Assembly: GCF_900130075.1 (NCBI RefSeq)
Contig: NZ_LT671418.1
Location: 3,720,001 to 3,784,000 of the forward strand
DNA from: Herminiimonas arsenitoxidans
GTDB lineage: Bacteria > Pseudomonadota > Gammaproteobacteria > Burkholderiales > Burkholderiaceae_D
DNA: 64,000 nucleotides
Reading direction: 5' to 3'
The notes beneath the pieces are model-generated. The model was not told the DNA's origin. It ran no database searches and worked only from the letters and a program-made list of their open reading frames with translations. Each line of letters starts with the position of its first letter. Position 1 is the stretch's first letter. A program made the position numbers and the translations under genes. This document shows, one piece after another, positions 9,613-17,921 of this stretch.

Positions 9613-9651
9613 ATCAGTTAATAACTGATAATACATTAGTTATTAACTGAT
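9613..9651. promoter_or_regulatory. Cluster operator, copy A (extended dyad)
   Basis: The 25-bp operator spans 9620-9644 (arms AATAACTGAT and ATTAGTTATT). It sits inside a longer perfect inverted repeat with 14-bp arms, 9613-9626 and 9638-9651, separated by 11 bases. It lies about 60 bases upstream of the SDR start at 9551. It is the most extended of the twelve copies. Confidence 0.65.
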
Positions 9652-9775
9652 AACTCTCCTTATGCAAAAAAGCCCTCGTTTGGAACAGTGTTGCTAACTA
9701 TTCATGAGATGTGTTGTTTTCATTCGTGTAATCAAACTCTGGATGCTTTTATGTTTGCCAGTGTTGAGAAAACTT

Positions 9776-9800
9776 AAAAACTGATATATAGTCAGTTATA
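9776..9800. promoter_or_regulatory. Cluster operator, copy B (etfBA promoter)
   Basis: Arms AAAAACTGAT (9776-9785) and GTCAGTTATA (9791-9800) around a 5-base spacer. It lies 69 bases upstream of the etfB start and matches the consensus nearly perfectly. Confidence 0.7.
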
Positions 9801-9869
9801 AGAATTACCCCAAGAGATATTTCAGTTTCAGTTGGGTATGTCAGACGTCACCAGGCTTGAGGAGTCCAT

Positions 9870-10619
9870 ATGAAAGCACTTGTAGCAGTGAAGCGAGTTG
9901 TTGATTACAACGTCAAGGTCCGTGTCAAGTCGGATGGGAGCGGTGTCGATATCGCCAACGTCAAAATGTCGATGAATCCATTTGATGAAATTGCAGTGGA
10001 AGAAGCAATCCGACTGAAGGAACAAGGATTAGTGCAGGAGGTCGTCGTGGTGTCCGCAGGTCCGGCAGCTTGCCAGGAAACCTTGCGTGTAGCGCTGGCA
10101 ATGGGGGGCGATCGTGCAATTCTGATCGAGAGCGACGTTGAACTGCAAGCGCTGGCAGTTGCAAAATTGCTTAAGGCAGTATGCGATAAGGAACAGCCGC
10201 AATTGGCGATCTTGGGAAAACAAGCCATCGACGATGATGCCAATCAAGTTGGTCAAATGCTGGCGTCGCTGACTAAGTGGCCGCAGGCTACGTTTGCGTC
10301 AAAGCTGGAAATCAGTGGCAATGTTGCATCAGTTATCTGCGAGATCGATGGCGGTTTGCAGACAGTCTCTTTTGAGTTGCCTGCGGTTGTGACGACAGAT
10401 CTGCGTTTGAATACACCACGCTACGTGACCTTGCCCAACATCATGAAAGCCAAGAAAAAGCAATTGGACATCGTCACTCCAGAAAGTCTGGGTGTCGATG
10501 TAACACCGCGCTTGAAAACCATCAAGGTGAGCGAACCTGCAACACGTAAGGCGGGCGAGATGGTGAAGGACGTTGCCGAACTCATTCAAAAACTCAAGAC
10601 AGAAGCGAAGGTAATTTAA
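9870..10619 (+). CDS. etfB: Electron transfer flavoprotein beta subunit
   Basis: A 249-residue EtfB. Typical features are the opening [13 protein letters not shown], the [12 protein letters not shown] segment, and the AMP-binding stretch [10 protein letters not shown]. With EtfA it accepts electrons from acyl-CoA dehydrogenases and passes them to ETF:quinone oxidoreductase. The ATG at 9870 has GAGGAG close upstream. etfA follows after two bases. Placement at the head of a cluster with ten ACAD genes, behind a cluster operator copy, suggests a dedicated ETF for this pathway rather than the general one. No ETF:quinone oxidoreductase gene is visible in the window. Confidence 0.95.
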   Translation: MKALVAVKRVVDYNVKVRVKSDGSGVDIANVKMSMNPFDEIAVEEAIRLKEQGLVQEVVVVSAGPAACQETLRVALAMGGDRAILIESDVELQALAVAKLLKAVCDKEQPQLAILGKQAIDDDANQVGQMLASLTKWPQATFASKLEISGNVASVICEIDGGLQTVSFELPAVVTTDLRLNTPRYVTLPNIMKAKKKQLDIVTPESLGVDVTPRLKTIKVSEPATRKAGEMVKDVAELIQKLKTEAKVI

Positions 10620-10621
10620 AT

Positions 10622-11554
10622 ATGGCCGCACTCGTCATTGCCGAACACAACAACGCGCAACTCGGCGGCGCGACGCTCAACACGATCACAGCCGCGCTGG
10701 CTTGCGCTGGTGAGATTCACGTTCTAGTCGCTGGCCACGGTTGTGAGGCAGTGGCAAAGCAAGCCGCTGCGATCGCAGGCGTCAGTAAAGTGCTGTTAGC
10801 TGACTCAGTGCAGTTGAAAGATGGCTTGCCGGAAAATCTGGCGGCACAGATTCTGGCGTTGGCCTCGGGATATACCCATCTTGTTGCTGCGGCGACCGCA
10901 ATCGGCAAAAGCGTCATGCCACGTGTAGCAGCGCAGTTGGATGCATCGCAGATATCAGAGATTTCAGCAGTCGTCAGTGCGGATACGTTTGAACGGCCTA
11001 TCTATGCGGGCAATGCTATTGCAACTGTTCAAAGCAGTGATGCTGTGAAAGTGTTGACTGTTCGAACTGCGGCTTTCAACGCAGCGCCAGAAGCAGGTGG
11101 TAATGCTGAAATAGTCGGAGTTGCTATCACTGAGGATGCCGGTAAGGCACGCTTTGTGTCGCGAGAAGTTACCAAATTGGATCGTCCTGAACTAAGCGCT
11201 GCAAAGATTATTGTTTCCGGTGGTCGGGGCCTTGGTAGTGGTGATAATTATCGTGCTGTTCTGGAACCACTGGCCGACAAGCTTGGTGCCGCACTCGGTG
11301 CTTCGCGCGCGGCGGTTGATGCAGGCTTCGTGCCGAATGATTATCAGGTCGGCCAAACAGGTAAGATCGTCGCACCACAATTGTATTTTGCAGTCGGTAT
11401 CTCTGGTGCAATTCAGCATCTGGCCGGTATGAAGGATTCCAAGATCATTGTTGCGATCAATAAGGATCCGGAAGCTCCGATTTTCCAGGTGGCTGACTAT
11501 GGGCTTGTCGGTGATTTATTCCAGGAAATTCCACAACTGGTAGAGCAGCTATAA
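10622..11554 (+). CDS. etfA: Electron transfer flavoprotein alpha subunit
   Basis: A 310-residue EtfA, partner of the preceding EtfB. The C-terminal FAD domain is clear: S-G-G-R-G-L-G, A-L-G-A-S-R-A-A-V-D-A-G, the Q-V-G-Q-T-G-K-I-V motif, and V-G-I-S-G-A-I-Q-H followed by N-K-D-P-E-A-P-I-F. These hold FAD in known ETFs. It is translated two bases after etfB, so expression is coupled. A thiolase gene follows after 96 bases, without a terminator between them, so the transcription unit probably runs to 12894. Confidence 0.95.
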   Translation: MAALVIAEHNNAQLGGATLNTITAALACAGEIHVLVAGHGCEAVAKQAAAIAGVSKVLLADSVQLKDGLPENLAAQILALASGYTHLVAAATAIGKSVMPRVAAQLDASQISEISAVVSADTFERPIYAGNAIATVQSSDAVKVLTVRTAAFNAAPEAGGNAEIVGVAITEDAGKARFVSREVTKLDRPELSAAKIIVSGGRGLGSGDNYRAVLEPLADKLGAALGASRAAVDAGFVPNDYQVGQTGKIVAPQLYFAVGISGAIQHLAGMKDSKIIVAINKDPEAPIFQVADYGLVGDLFQEIPQLVEQL

Positions 11555-11650
11555 CAACGGCAGTGCCTGACGTCACGGATGTCAGGTAAATGAAGGTCCA
11601 GCGAGTATTCAATCAGTATCCAGTGTCGTAACGGTAAACGGGAGAATGTA

Positions 11651-12835
11651 ATGGGACGTGAAGTTGTCATAGTCAGCGGTGTTCGCACTGCTATTGGTGA
11701 TTTCGGCGGCGGGCTGAAAGATTATTCGCCGAGCGAATTAGGTGCTCTGGTAGTACGGGAATCGTTACGTCGTGCTGGCGTTGGTGGTGATGAGGTTGGG
11801 CATGTGGTCTTCGGTAATGTTGTTCATACGGAAGCCAAGGACATGTATCTGTCGCGTGTAGCGGCAATCAACGGTGGCGTGTCTGAACACACACCTGCGC
11901 TAACGCTCAATCGTCTGTGCGGTTCAGGTTTGCAGGCGGTTGTGTCAGCGGCACAAAGCATTTTGCTGGGAGATGCTGATATCGCGATTGGTGGTGGTGC
12001 TGAAAGCATGAGTCGTGCACCGCATCTGTCACAGGCCTTACGCTGGGGCACGCGCATGGGCGACAGCAAGCTGGTCGACATGTTGCTGGGTGCGCTGCAC
12101 GATCCATTCAATGCTATTCACATGGGTGTGACGGCAGAAAATGTTGCTGAACGTTATGGTGTCAGTCGTGAAGCGCAAGACATTCTGGCAGCGGAATCGC
12201 ATCGTCGCGCTGCGTTGGCGATCGCCAACGGCTACTTCAAGGATCAAATCCTGCCGATCACATCGGAGTCACGCAAAGGGCCGGTGGTCTTCGATACAGA
12301 CGAACATGTACGCGGTGAAACAACGGTCGAGGAATTGGCGCATATGCGCACGGCATTTCAGAAAACCGGTGGCACCGTGACGGCAGGTAATGCTTCAGGT
12401 ATCAATGACGGTGCAGCCGCACTGGTATTGATGGAAGCTGGTGTGGCACGACAGCGTGGTCTAAAGCCACTGGCGCGTCTGGTCAGTTATGCCCATGTGG
12501 GTGTTGATCCAAAGTACATGGGTATTGGTCCGGTGCCGGCTACACGCAAGGCGTTGGAACGCGCAGGTCTTAAAGTCAGCGATCTGGATGTTATCGAATC
12601 CAACGAAGCATTTGCCGCACAAGCTTGTGCTGTGACCAAGGAGCTGGGCCTGGATCCGCTTAAGGTAAATGCCAATGGTTCCGGTATTTCGCTCGGACAT
12701 CCAATTGGTGCTACTGGTGCCATCATTGCTGTCAAAGCGGCTTATGAGTTGCAACGTACCGGTGGACGTTATGCCTTGGTGACGATGTGTATCGGCGGTG
12801 GGCAGGGCATTGCTGCAATTTTGGAGCGCGTGTAA
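11651..12835 (+). CDS. Thiolase (acetyl-CoA C-acyltransferase)
   Basis: A 394-residue thiolase of the degradative/biosynthetic acetyl-CoA acetyltransferase family. The nucleophilic Cys sits in [10 protein letters not shown] (about residue 89), the His in G-H-P-I-G-A-T-G-A (about 350), and the second Cys in M-C-I-G-G-G-Q-G (about 380). It would cleave a 3-ketoacyl-CoA with CoA to release acetyl- or propionyl-CoA. The family's usual length and all three catalytic motifs are intact. The ATG at 11651 is preceded by ACGGGAGA. It is third in the etfB-etfA operon and followed by a terminator. The chain-length preference cannot be told from sequence. Confidence 0.92.
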   Translation: MGREVVIVSGVRTAIGDFGGGLKDYSPSELGALVVRESLRRAGVGGDEVGHVVFGNVVHTEAKDMYLSRVAAINGGVSEHTPALTLNRLCGSGLQAVVSAAQSILLGDADIAIGGGAESMSRAPHLSQALRWGTRMGDSKLVDMLLGALHDPFNAIHMGVTAENVAERYGVSREAQDILAAESHRRAALAIANGYFKDQILPITSESRKGPVVFDTDEHVRGETTVEELAHMRTAFQKTGGTVTAGNASGINDGAAALVLMEAGVARQRGLKPLARLVSYAHVGVDPKYMGIGPVPATRKALERAGLKVSDLDVIESNEAFAAQACAVTKELGLDPLKVNANGSGISLGHPIGATGAIIAVKAAYELQRTGGRYALVTMCIGGGQGIAAILERV

Positions 12836-12862
12836 TCACGATGAAACCTGGGCTAAAGCCGT

Positions 12863-12894
12863 AGCGGAGCAGTCAGTGACTGCTCCGCTTTTTT
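12863..12894 (+). terminator. Rho-independent terminator after thiolase
   Basis: A 13-bp perfect stem (12863-12875 with 12877-12889, innermost pairs opening into the loop) followed by a T run to 12894. It ends the etfB-etfA-thiolase unit. Confidence 0.9.
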
Positions 12895-12995
12895 ACGGCC
12901 ATACGATCAAACTCGTTTTGCTAATACTTCCCAGTGTGTCGGTGTATTCACAAGTGTTTCGCGAGCGATAAAACAATTTTTTGGAAGGTCAGACA

Positions 12996-13919
12996 ATGTC
13001 GGCAGACCAATCATATTCGTCACAATATGTTATGACTGGGGCACTGCAGCAGCGCTGGGATGGCGTTAATCTCAGTACGCTACTTGCACTGGAGCGCATC
13101 GAGGATGGCCTGAGTCGTAGCCGTTTTTGTGAGGACAATCGCAATGGACGCGTATTCGGCGGCCAGTTGCTGGGACAGGCATTGATGGCAGCACAAGGTA
13201 GCGTTGATGCCCGACGCACACCGACTGCGCTGCGCGTTCTGTTCATGCAAGGAGCGTTGTCGAATTGGGGCATTGATTACCACACGGAGATACTGCAGGA
13301 AGGGAAGCGTTTTTCCAGTCGACGCGTTACCGCACGTCAAGAAGGGCGTCTGCTGATCGATGCCAACGTGACGTTCCAGTTACCTGAAGACGGTTATGAA
13401 CACGTTCTACCTGCATTTGATGCAGTTCCCGGGCCGGAAGAATTGCAATCGATGTCGGAATTGAATACGACGGGGAATCTGTTGGCTGACGGAGTCGCAA
13501 TCAACTGGAGCTCTTTCGAAAAATCCTGCCTGGAACTGAAAGTCGTTGCGCCAGAGCAGCACCTGAATCATTGCTCCAGCGCACCGAGAATGTCGTTCTG
13601 GGTCAGGCTGCGTCAGCGTTTGAATGACGATCCTGTCATCCATGCTGCGGCGCTGGCCTACTTGAGCGACTACTGGGTCAATAGTGCCGCTGTAACGCAG
13701 CATGTGCCAGCAGGTCTTGCGCACGGACAGTTATATATCGCCAGCCTTAACCATGCGTTATGGCTGCATCGTTTCGGCCGTGCCGACGAATGGTTGCTGT
13801 TTTCTACCGAAAGCCCAAGTGCGCAAGGCGGTCGGGCGTTGACCAATGGCCGTATCTATAGCCGCGAAGGTGTCTTGTTGGCATCACTGGCGCAAGAATG
13901 TTTGATGACGCGTCGTTGA
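12996..13919 (+). CDS. tesB: Acyl-CoA thioesterase II (TesB family)
   Basis: A 307-residue double-hotdog thioesterase, which hydrolyses acyl-CoA to free acid and CoA. Family landmarks: N-G-R-V-F-G-G-Q-L-L-G-Q near residue 50, the F-S-S-R-R-V-x-A segment, and the C-terminal E-S-P-S-A and L-A-Q-E-C-L-M. The position of the catalytic Asp of TesB (in the D-H-S-M-W-F-H-R motif) is Asn252 here (L-N-H-A-L-W-L-H-R), while the Gln near the C terminus (Q300) is kept, so activity may be altered. The ATG at 12996 follows GGAAGG; an in-frame TTG at 12981 is less likely. It stands alone between a terminator and an operator. Confidence 0.85.
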   Translation: MSADQSYSSQYVMTGALQQRWDGVNLSTLLALERIEDGLSRSRFCEDNRNGRVFGGQLLGQALMAAQGSVDARRTPTALRVLFMQGALSNWGIDYHTEILQEGKRFSSRRVTARQEGRLLIDANVTFQLPEDGYEHVLPAFDAVPGPEELQSMSELNTTGNLLADGVAINWSSFEKSCLELKVVAPEQHLNHCSSAPRMSFWVRLRQRLNDDPVIHAAALAYLSDYWVNSAAVTQHVPAGLAHGQLYIASLNHALWLHRFGRADEWLLFSTESPSAQGGRALTNGRIYSREGVLLASLAQECLMTRR

Positions 13920-13964
13920 AGTGCTGTCGTACTTGACGCCGAGTCAAAATCGGTTCAAAGTCTT

Positions 13965-13989
13965 AAAAACTGACTGATTAACAGTTTTA
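13965..13989. promoter_or_regulatory. Cluster operator, copy C
   Basis: Arms AAAAACTGAC (13965-13974) and AACAGTTTTA (13980-13989), 5-base spacer. It is 68 bases before the amidohydrolase start and should control the 14058-20747 operon. A TTGACG at 13933-13938 could be part of the promoter. Confidence 0.65.
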
Positions 13990-14057
13990 TAGATTTCTGT
14001 TTTTCGGCTTAATTGCCGGAATGAGCGAAGCACATGAGAGAACCCGAGGAGATAGCG

Positions 14058-15344
14058 ATGGAAATGAATGACCTGATACTGATCAGCGTGGATGACCACG
14101 TGATCGAACCACCGGACATGTTCAAGCAGCATTTATCGGCAGCGGATTTTTTGCGCGCGCCGAAGATGAGCACGATGCGCAGCGGTTCAGACTCATGGAT
14201 CTACGAAGGACGCTCGGTACCCAACTTTGGTCTGAACGCCGTGGTCGGTCGACCACCTGAAGAATACGGCATGGAGCCAGCTTCCTACAGCCAGATTCGT
14301 AAAGGTACCTACCTGGTCAAGGACCGCATCGACGACATGAATGTCAACGGCGTCCTGACCTCAATCAACTTCCCAACCTTTCCTTCTTTCGCCGGTACCT
14401 TCTTCCTGCAAGCCACCGACAAGGAATTCACCAAAAAAATCATCAGCGCCTACAACGACTGGCACATAGACGAATGGTGTGGTGCGGCACCGGGCCGCTT
14501 TATCCCGCTCGCCATCCTGCCACTGTGGGACATCGACGCCTGCGTTGCCGAAGCCAGACGTGTCGCCGCCAAAGGCTGCCGCACCATCAGCTTCCCCGAC
14601 AACCCCGTCGCCAAAGGCCTGCCTAGCGTCCATAGCAACCACTGGGACCCACTCTGGCGCGTCATGGAAGACAACAACATCGTCATCAGCATCCATATTG
14701 GTTCCGGCGCCCAAGTTCCATACTCCTCACTGGACGCACCGATCGACACCTGGATCGTCAACATGCCGATGTACATCGCCAACGCCACCACAGACTGGCT
14801 GTTCTCACCGGTATTCAAGAAATTCCCGACACTCAAGATCGCGCTGTCCGAAGGTGGCATAGGCTGGATTCCATATTTGCTCGAACGTGCCGACTTTACC
14901 TACGGTCACCACAAAGCCTGGACCAACAGCAACTTCGACGGCATGCTCCCAAGCGACCTATTCAAACGCAACTTCATCACCTGCTTTATCGACGACGTAT
15001 TTGGTTTGCACAACACCCAATTCATGAACGTCGACAAGATCACCTGGGAAACTGACTACCCGCACTCAGACTCTCTGTGGCCGAATGCGCCGGAAAGACT
15101 ATGGAATACAGTCCAGCATTTGTCGAAAGAAACGATAGACAAGATTACCTATCAGAACGCGATTCGTGAATTTGGCTACGACCCGTTCAAGTTCCTGCCG
15201 AAGGCAGAGTGCACGGTAGGTGCATTGCGAGCGAAGGCTGCGCATGTAGATACACGTCCGGTGGCGAATATGGGTGGTCAGGATCCGTCGAATCGTGATG
15301 GCAAGCCCGTCACTAATGGTGAAGTTATGAAGCTCTTCGCTTAA
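14058..15344 (+). CDS. Amidohydrolase-2 family metal-dependent hydrolase
   Basis: A 428-residue TIM-barrel hydrolase of the amidohydrolase-2 (ACMS-decarboxylase-like) group. Metal and active-site motifs are S-V-D-D-H-V-I-E-P near the N terminus, S-I-H-I-G-S-G in the middle, S-E-G-G-I-G-W later, and E-T-D-Y-P-H-S-D-S. Members hydrolyse or decarboxylate cyclic and aromatic intermediates. The ATG at 14058 has GAGGAG eight bases upstream; an in-frame ATG at 14034 is less well placed. It heads an operon with DUF35, SDR, CoA-transferase and an ACAD pair. Codons through roughly 14200-15060 end in C far more often than in neighbouring genes, a local composition shift that hints at different ancestry. 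Confidence 0.85.
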   Translation: MEMNDLILISVDDHVIEPPDMFKQHLSAADFLRAPKMSTMRSGSDSWIYEGRSVPNFGLNAVVGRPPEEYGMEPASYSQIRKGTYLVKDRIDDMNVNGVLTSINFPTFPSFAGTFFLQATDKEFTKKIISAYNDWHIDEWCGAAPGRFIPLAILPLWDIDACVAEARRVAAKGCRTISFPDNPVAKGLPSVHSNHWDPLWRVMEDNNIVISIHIGSGAQVPYSSLDAPIDTWIVNMPMYIANATTDWLFSPVFKKFPTLKIALSEGGIGWIPYLLERADFTYGHHKAWTNSNFDGMLPSDLFKRNFITCFIDDVFGLHNTQFMNVDKITWETDYPHSDSLWPNAPERLWNTVQHLSKETIDKITYQNAIREFGYDPFKFLPKAECTVGALRAKAAHVDTRPVANMGGQDPSNRDGKPVTNGEVMKLFA

Positions 15345-15474
15345 GCACGATCACCACTTAGCACATTTCAGCAACAGCAATCTGGATCGCCTTCCGTTAT
15401 ATCGGAAGGTGCAGGGACTCTTGCGCCGACGAATTTGTTGTTGCTCTATCTTCACTGCCTTACGGAATAACGAT

Positions 15475-15849
15475 ATGGATCTCTGTCCCGACGCTGAATT
15501 CAAAACGCACCTGCAAGAAGGACGCTTCATGTTGCTGCGTAGCCGCAGCAGCGGACACTGTTTTTTCTATCCACGCGTGCTCGAACCGGGTAGCGGAAAC
15601 ACTGATCTGGAATGGGTAGCAGCCAGTGGTCGTGGCAAGGTTTACTCAGTCACGATCGTACGTGCCAAGCCGCCGCAGCCGTTTTACAACGTTGCTTTGG
15701 TCGATCTGGAAGAGGGACCGCGCATGATGACACGCATCGATGGCATTGCACCTGAAGACGTCCGTATCGGGATGGAAGTGCAAGCCAGAATCGTTACAGA
15801 GGATGACTTCCCATTTGTCGTGTTTGAACCGCAAGCGCAACTCGTCTGA
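15475..15849 (+). CDS. DUF35 OB-fold protein lacking the zinc ribbon
   Basis: A 124-residue protein of the DUF35 (OB-fold, acyl-CoA-associated) family. The OB part is recognisable (G-R-G-K-V-Y-S-V-T-I-V-R, then Y-N-V-A-L-V-D-L-E-E-G-P-R-M, and I-G-M-E-V-Q-A at the end). The N-terminal segment, which in full-length relatives carries four zinc-binding Cys, has only the pattern G-H-C-F-F-Y-P-R. Family members partner thiolase-like or hydratase enzymes on bulky acyl-CoAs, for example the DUF35 part of ChsH2 with the aldolase Ltp2 in cholesterol side-chain cleavage. The ATG at 15475 follows a weak ACGGAAT; an upstream GTG at 15409 would add an unlikely Cys/Arg-rich leader. Confidence 0.75.
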   Translation: MDLCPDAEFKTHLQEGRFMLLRSRSSGHCFFYPRVLEPGSGNTDLEWVAASGRGKVYSVTIVRAKPPQPFYNVALVDLEEGPRMMTRIDGIAPEDVRIGMEVQARIVTEDDFPFVVFEPQAQLV

Positions 15850-15900
15850 CGAATGTCGCATCAGCGCAAGCACTAGTACTTATCAATAGAAAGAGAATTC

Positions 15901-16671
15901 ATGAATCCAATGTCATTAGAAGGCCGGACGATACTCGTCACCGGCGCCGGTCAGGGAATTGGCCTGGCGATCAGCAAGCTTGCTATCGAGTTGGGTGCCA
16001 ATGTTGCTGGTGTTGATATGAATCCGGAGGGCATGCAGCAAGCTGCTGACACGCTGGGTGCAAGCTTTCTACCTTTGGTTGGCAGCGTCGCCGACGAACA
16101 GTTTGCGCACAGTGCGGTAGAGCAAACGGTTGCCAAATTCGGCGCGGTGCATGGCTTGGTCAATAATGCCGGCATCGGTCGTCCGGCGATGATAGAGAAA
16201 ATGACTGCGCAGCAATGGCAGCAAGTGATCGATGTACATCTGAACGGTTCTTTTTATTTCACGCAGGCAGTCGGACGTCAAATGATCGCCAATGCCAAAG
16301 AAGGTGAAAAGCGACCAGGTGCAATCGTCTTCATTTCCTCGGATGCCGGTCGTCGCGGCAGCTTGGGCCAGATCAATTATTCAGCAGCCAAGTCGGGCAT
16401 GTTCGGCATGGCAATGACCGCTGCACGTGAATGGGCTAAGTACAACATACGCTCCAATGCGGTTTGCTTTGGCATGGTCGAGACTGCGATGACGGAGAAG
16501 GTGCGCAGCGATGAACGATTCCTGGAAACGTATATGAACCAGATTCCACTTGCGCGTTTCGCCACGCCGGAAGAAGTGTGTGTGCCAGTGTGCTTCCTGC
16601 TATCGGAAGGTGCTTCGTATATCACCGGTCAGGTGATGTCGGTCAACGGTGGCTATACGATTGCAGTATGA
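15901..16671 (+). CDS. SDR family NAD(P)-dependent oxidoreductase
   Basis: A 256-residue classical short-chain dehydrogenase. Cofactor motif T-G-A-G-Q-G-I-G-L near residue 15, D at the end of the second strand (G-V-D-M-N) suggesting NAD(H), N-N-A-G-I-G, the catalytic Ser in F-I-S-S-D-A, Y-S-A-A-K, and a C-terminal G-Q-V-M-S-V-N-G-G. It probably oxidises a 3-hydroxyacyl-CoA or ring hydroxyl in the pathway; the substrate is not deducible. AAAGAG lies upstream of the ATG. Its stop overlaps the start of the CoA-transferase gene by four bases (ATGA), so the two are translationally coupled. Confidence 0.88.
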   Translation: MNPMSLEGRTILVTGAGQGIGLAISKLAIELGANVAGVDMNPEGMQQAADTLGASFLPLVGSVADEQFAHSAVEQTVAKFGAVHGLVNNAGIGRPAMIEKMTAQQWQQVIDVHLNGSFYFTQAVGRQMIANAKEGEKRPGAIVFISSDAGRRGSLGQINYSAAKSGMFGMAMTAAREWAKYNIRSNAVCFGMVETAMTEKVRSDERFLETYMNQIPLARFATPEEVCVPVCFLLSEGASYITGQVMSVNGGYTIAV

Positions 16672-17912
16672 ATATGCCGACCATACCTAAAGGCGCACTC
16701 GACGGTATTCGTGTGCTCGACATGACCCGTGTCATCGCGGGACCGTATGCAGGACAGATACTTGGCGATCTTGGTGCTGAAGTGATTAAGATAGAACGGC
16801 AGGGCGAGGGCGATGATATCCGTCGTCTTGGTCCACCTTGGTTGAAAGACGACAAGGGCGAGGACAGAGAAGATGAATCTACTTACGGTCAGTCGGTTAA
16901 CCGTAACAAGCTGTCGCTGACCATCGATTATGCACAAACCGAAGGCGCGCAATTGATCCGCGATTTGGCCGCGAAGTCGGATGTGTTGCTGGAAAATTAC
17001 CGCACTGGCACGCTATCCAAATACGGCCTCGATTATGAAGAACTGCGCAAGATCAATCCGCGTCTGATTTATTGCTCGGTGACCGGCTTCGGTCAGACTG
17101 GACCGTATGCCGGACGTTCAGGTTACGACTATCTGGTGCAGGCTATGGCCGGGGTGATGTCGGTGACGGGGCCGCGCGATGGTGAGTCTGGTGCGGGTCC
17201 TACGCGCGTTGGTGTGCCGATTGCTGATGTATGCGGTGGTTTGTATGCTGCCATCGGTATTCTGGCTGCGCTGAATCATCGCAATGTCAGTGGTGAGGGC
17301 CAGCATATCGATATCTCGCTGTTCGATGCGCAAGTGTCCGCGCTGATGAATACTTTTTCATCCTACTTCAATAGTGGCAAGGAGCTCGGACGTACAGGCA
17401 ACGATCATCCTAGTGCTGCGCCTTACGGCGTGTATCCGGTGGACGATGGCTTCATCTTGATTGCAACCTTCAATGATAGAGAGTTCAGCCGTCTGGCGCG
17501 TCTGGTCGGACATGCTGAATGGATAGAGGATCCACGCTTTGCCAAGAACGGTGCGCGTGTAGCCAATCGTCAGGCGCTGGCGGACTTGCTGACTGCTGCA
17601 CTCAAAGGCAAGAGCAAAGCCGAGTGGGAAAAATTGTTTAACGACGGCACGGTTTCTTGCGGGCCGATTAACGGTATGCCAGATCTGGAACGCGATCCGC
17701 ATGCGCTGGAACGTGGCACCGTGGTCAATATGCATCATCCAATTAACGGCACCATACGCACTGCTGCCAGCCCTTTGCGCTTGTCGGCAAGTCCTGTCAG
17801 CTATCGCAGCGCACCACCGACCATAGGTGAACACACCGATCAGATTCTGCAGGATTTGATGGGGTTGGATCATGCCGCCATCGCTGGACTGCGTGAGCGC
17901 AATATCATTTAA
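16668..17912 (+). CDS. CaiB/BaiF family CoA-transferase
   Basis: A 414-residue family III CoA-transferase, which moves CoA between carboxylic acids through an aspartyl-CoA thioester. Family landmarks: L-D-M-T-R-V-I-A-G-P-Y-A-G-Q near the N terminus, D-L-G-A-E-V-I-K-I-E, N-R-N-K-L-S-L, and G-Y-D-Y-L-V-Q-A, whose Asp is the expected nucleophile. The start ATG overlaps the stop of the upstream SDR gene. It likely activates a pathway acid using a spent acyl-CoA as donor, as BaiF-type enzymes do in bile-acid metabolism; that parallel is inference. The acyl-CoA dehydrogenase gene follows after nine bases. Confidence 0.9.
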   Translation: MNMPTIPKGALDGIRVLDMTRVIAGPYAGQILGDLGAEVIKIERQGEGDDIRRLGPPWLKDDKGEDREDESTYGQSVNRNKLSLTIDYAQTEGAQLIRDLAAKSDVLLENYRTGTLSKYGLDYEELRKINPRLIYCSVTGFGQTGPYAGRSGYDYLVQAMAGVMSVTGPRDGESGAGPTRVGVPIADVCGGLYAAIGILAALNHRNVSGEGQHIDISLFDAQVSALMNTFSSYFNSGKELGRTGNDHPSAAPYGVYPVDDGFILIATFNDREFSRLARLVGHAEWIEDPRFAKNGARVANRQALADLLTAALKGKSKAEWEKLFNDGTVSCGPINGMPDLERDPHALERGTVVNMHHPINGTIRTAASPLRLSASPVSYRSAPPTIGEHTDQILQDLMGLDHAAIAGLRERNII

Positions 17913-17921
17913 GGAGGCAGC

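Larger units (their letters stand above)
9552..9869. other. Divergent regulatory region before etfBA
   Basis: 318 bases without a supportable gene between the degenerate SDR gene (leftward) and etfB (rightward). It is AT-rich and contains two copies of the cluster operator (9613-9651 and 9776-9800), one positioned for each direction. Confidence 0.6.

Noticed and set aside
14361..14860. Long minus- and plus-strand frames inside the amidohydrolase gene
   Set aside because: These are shadows produced by the C-rich third positions of the real gene; none has a ribosome site or a recognisable family motif.
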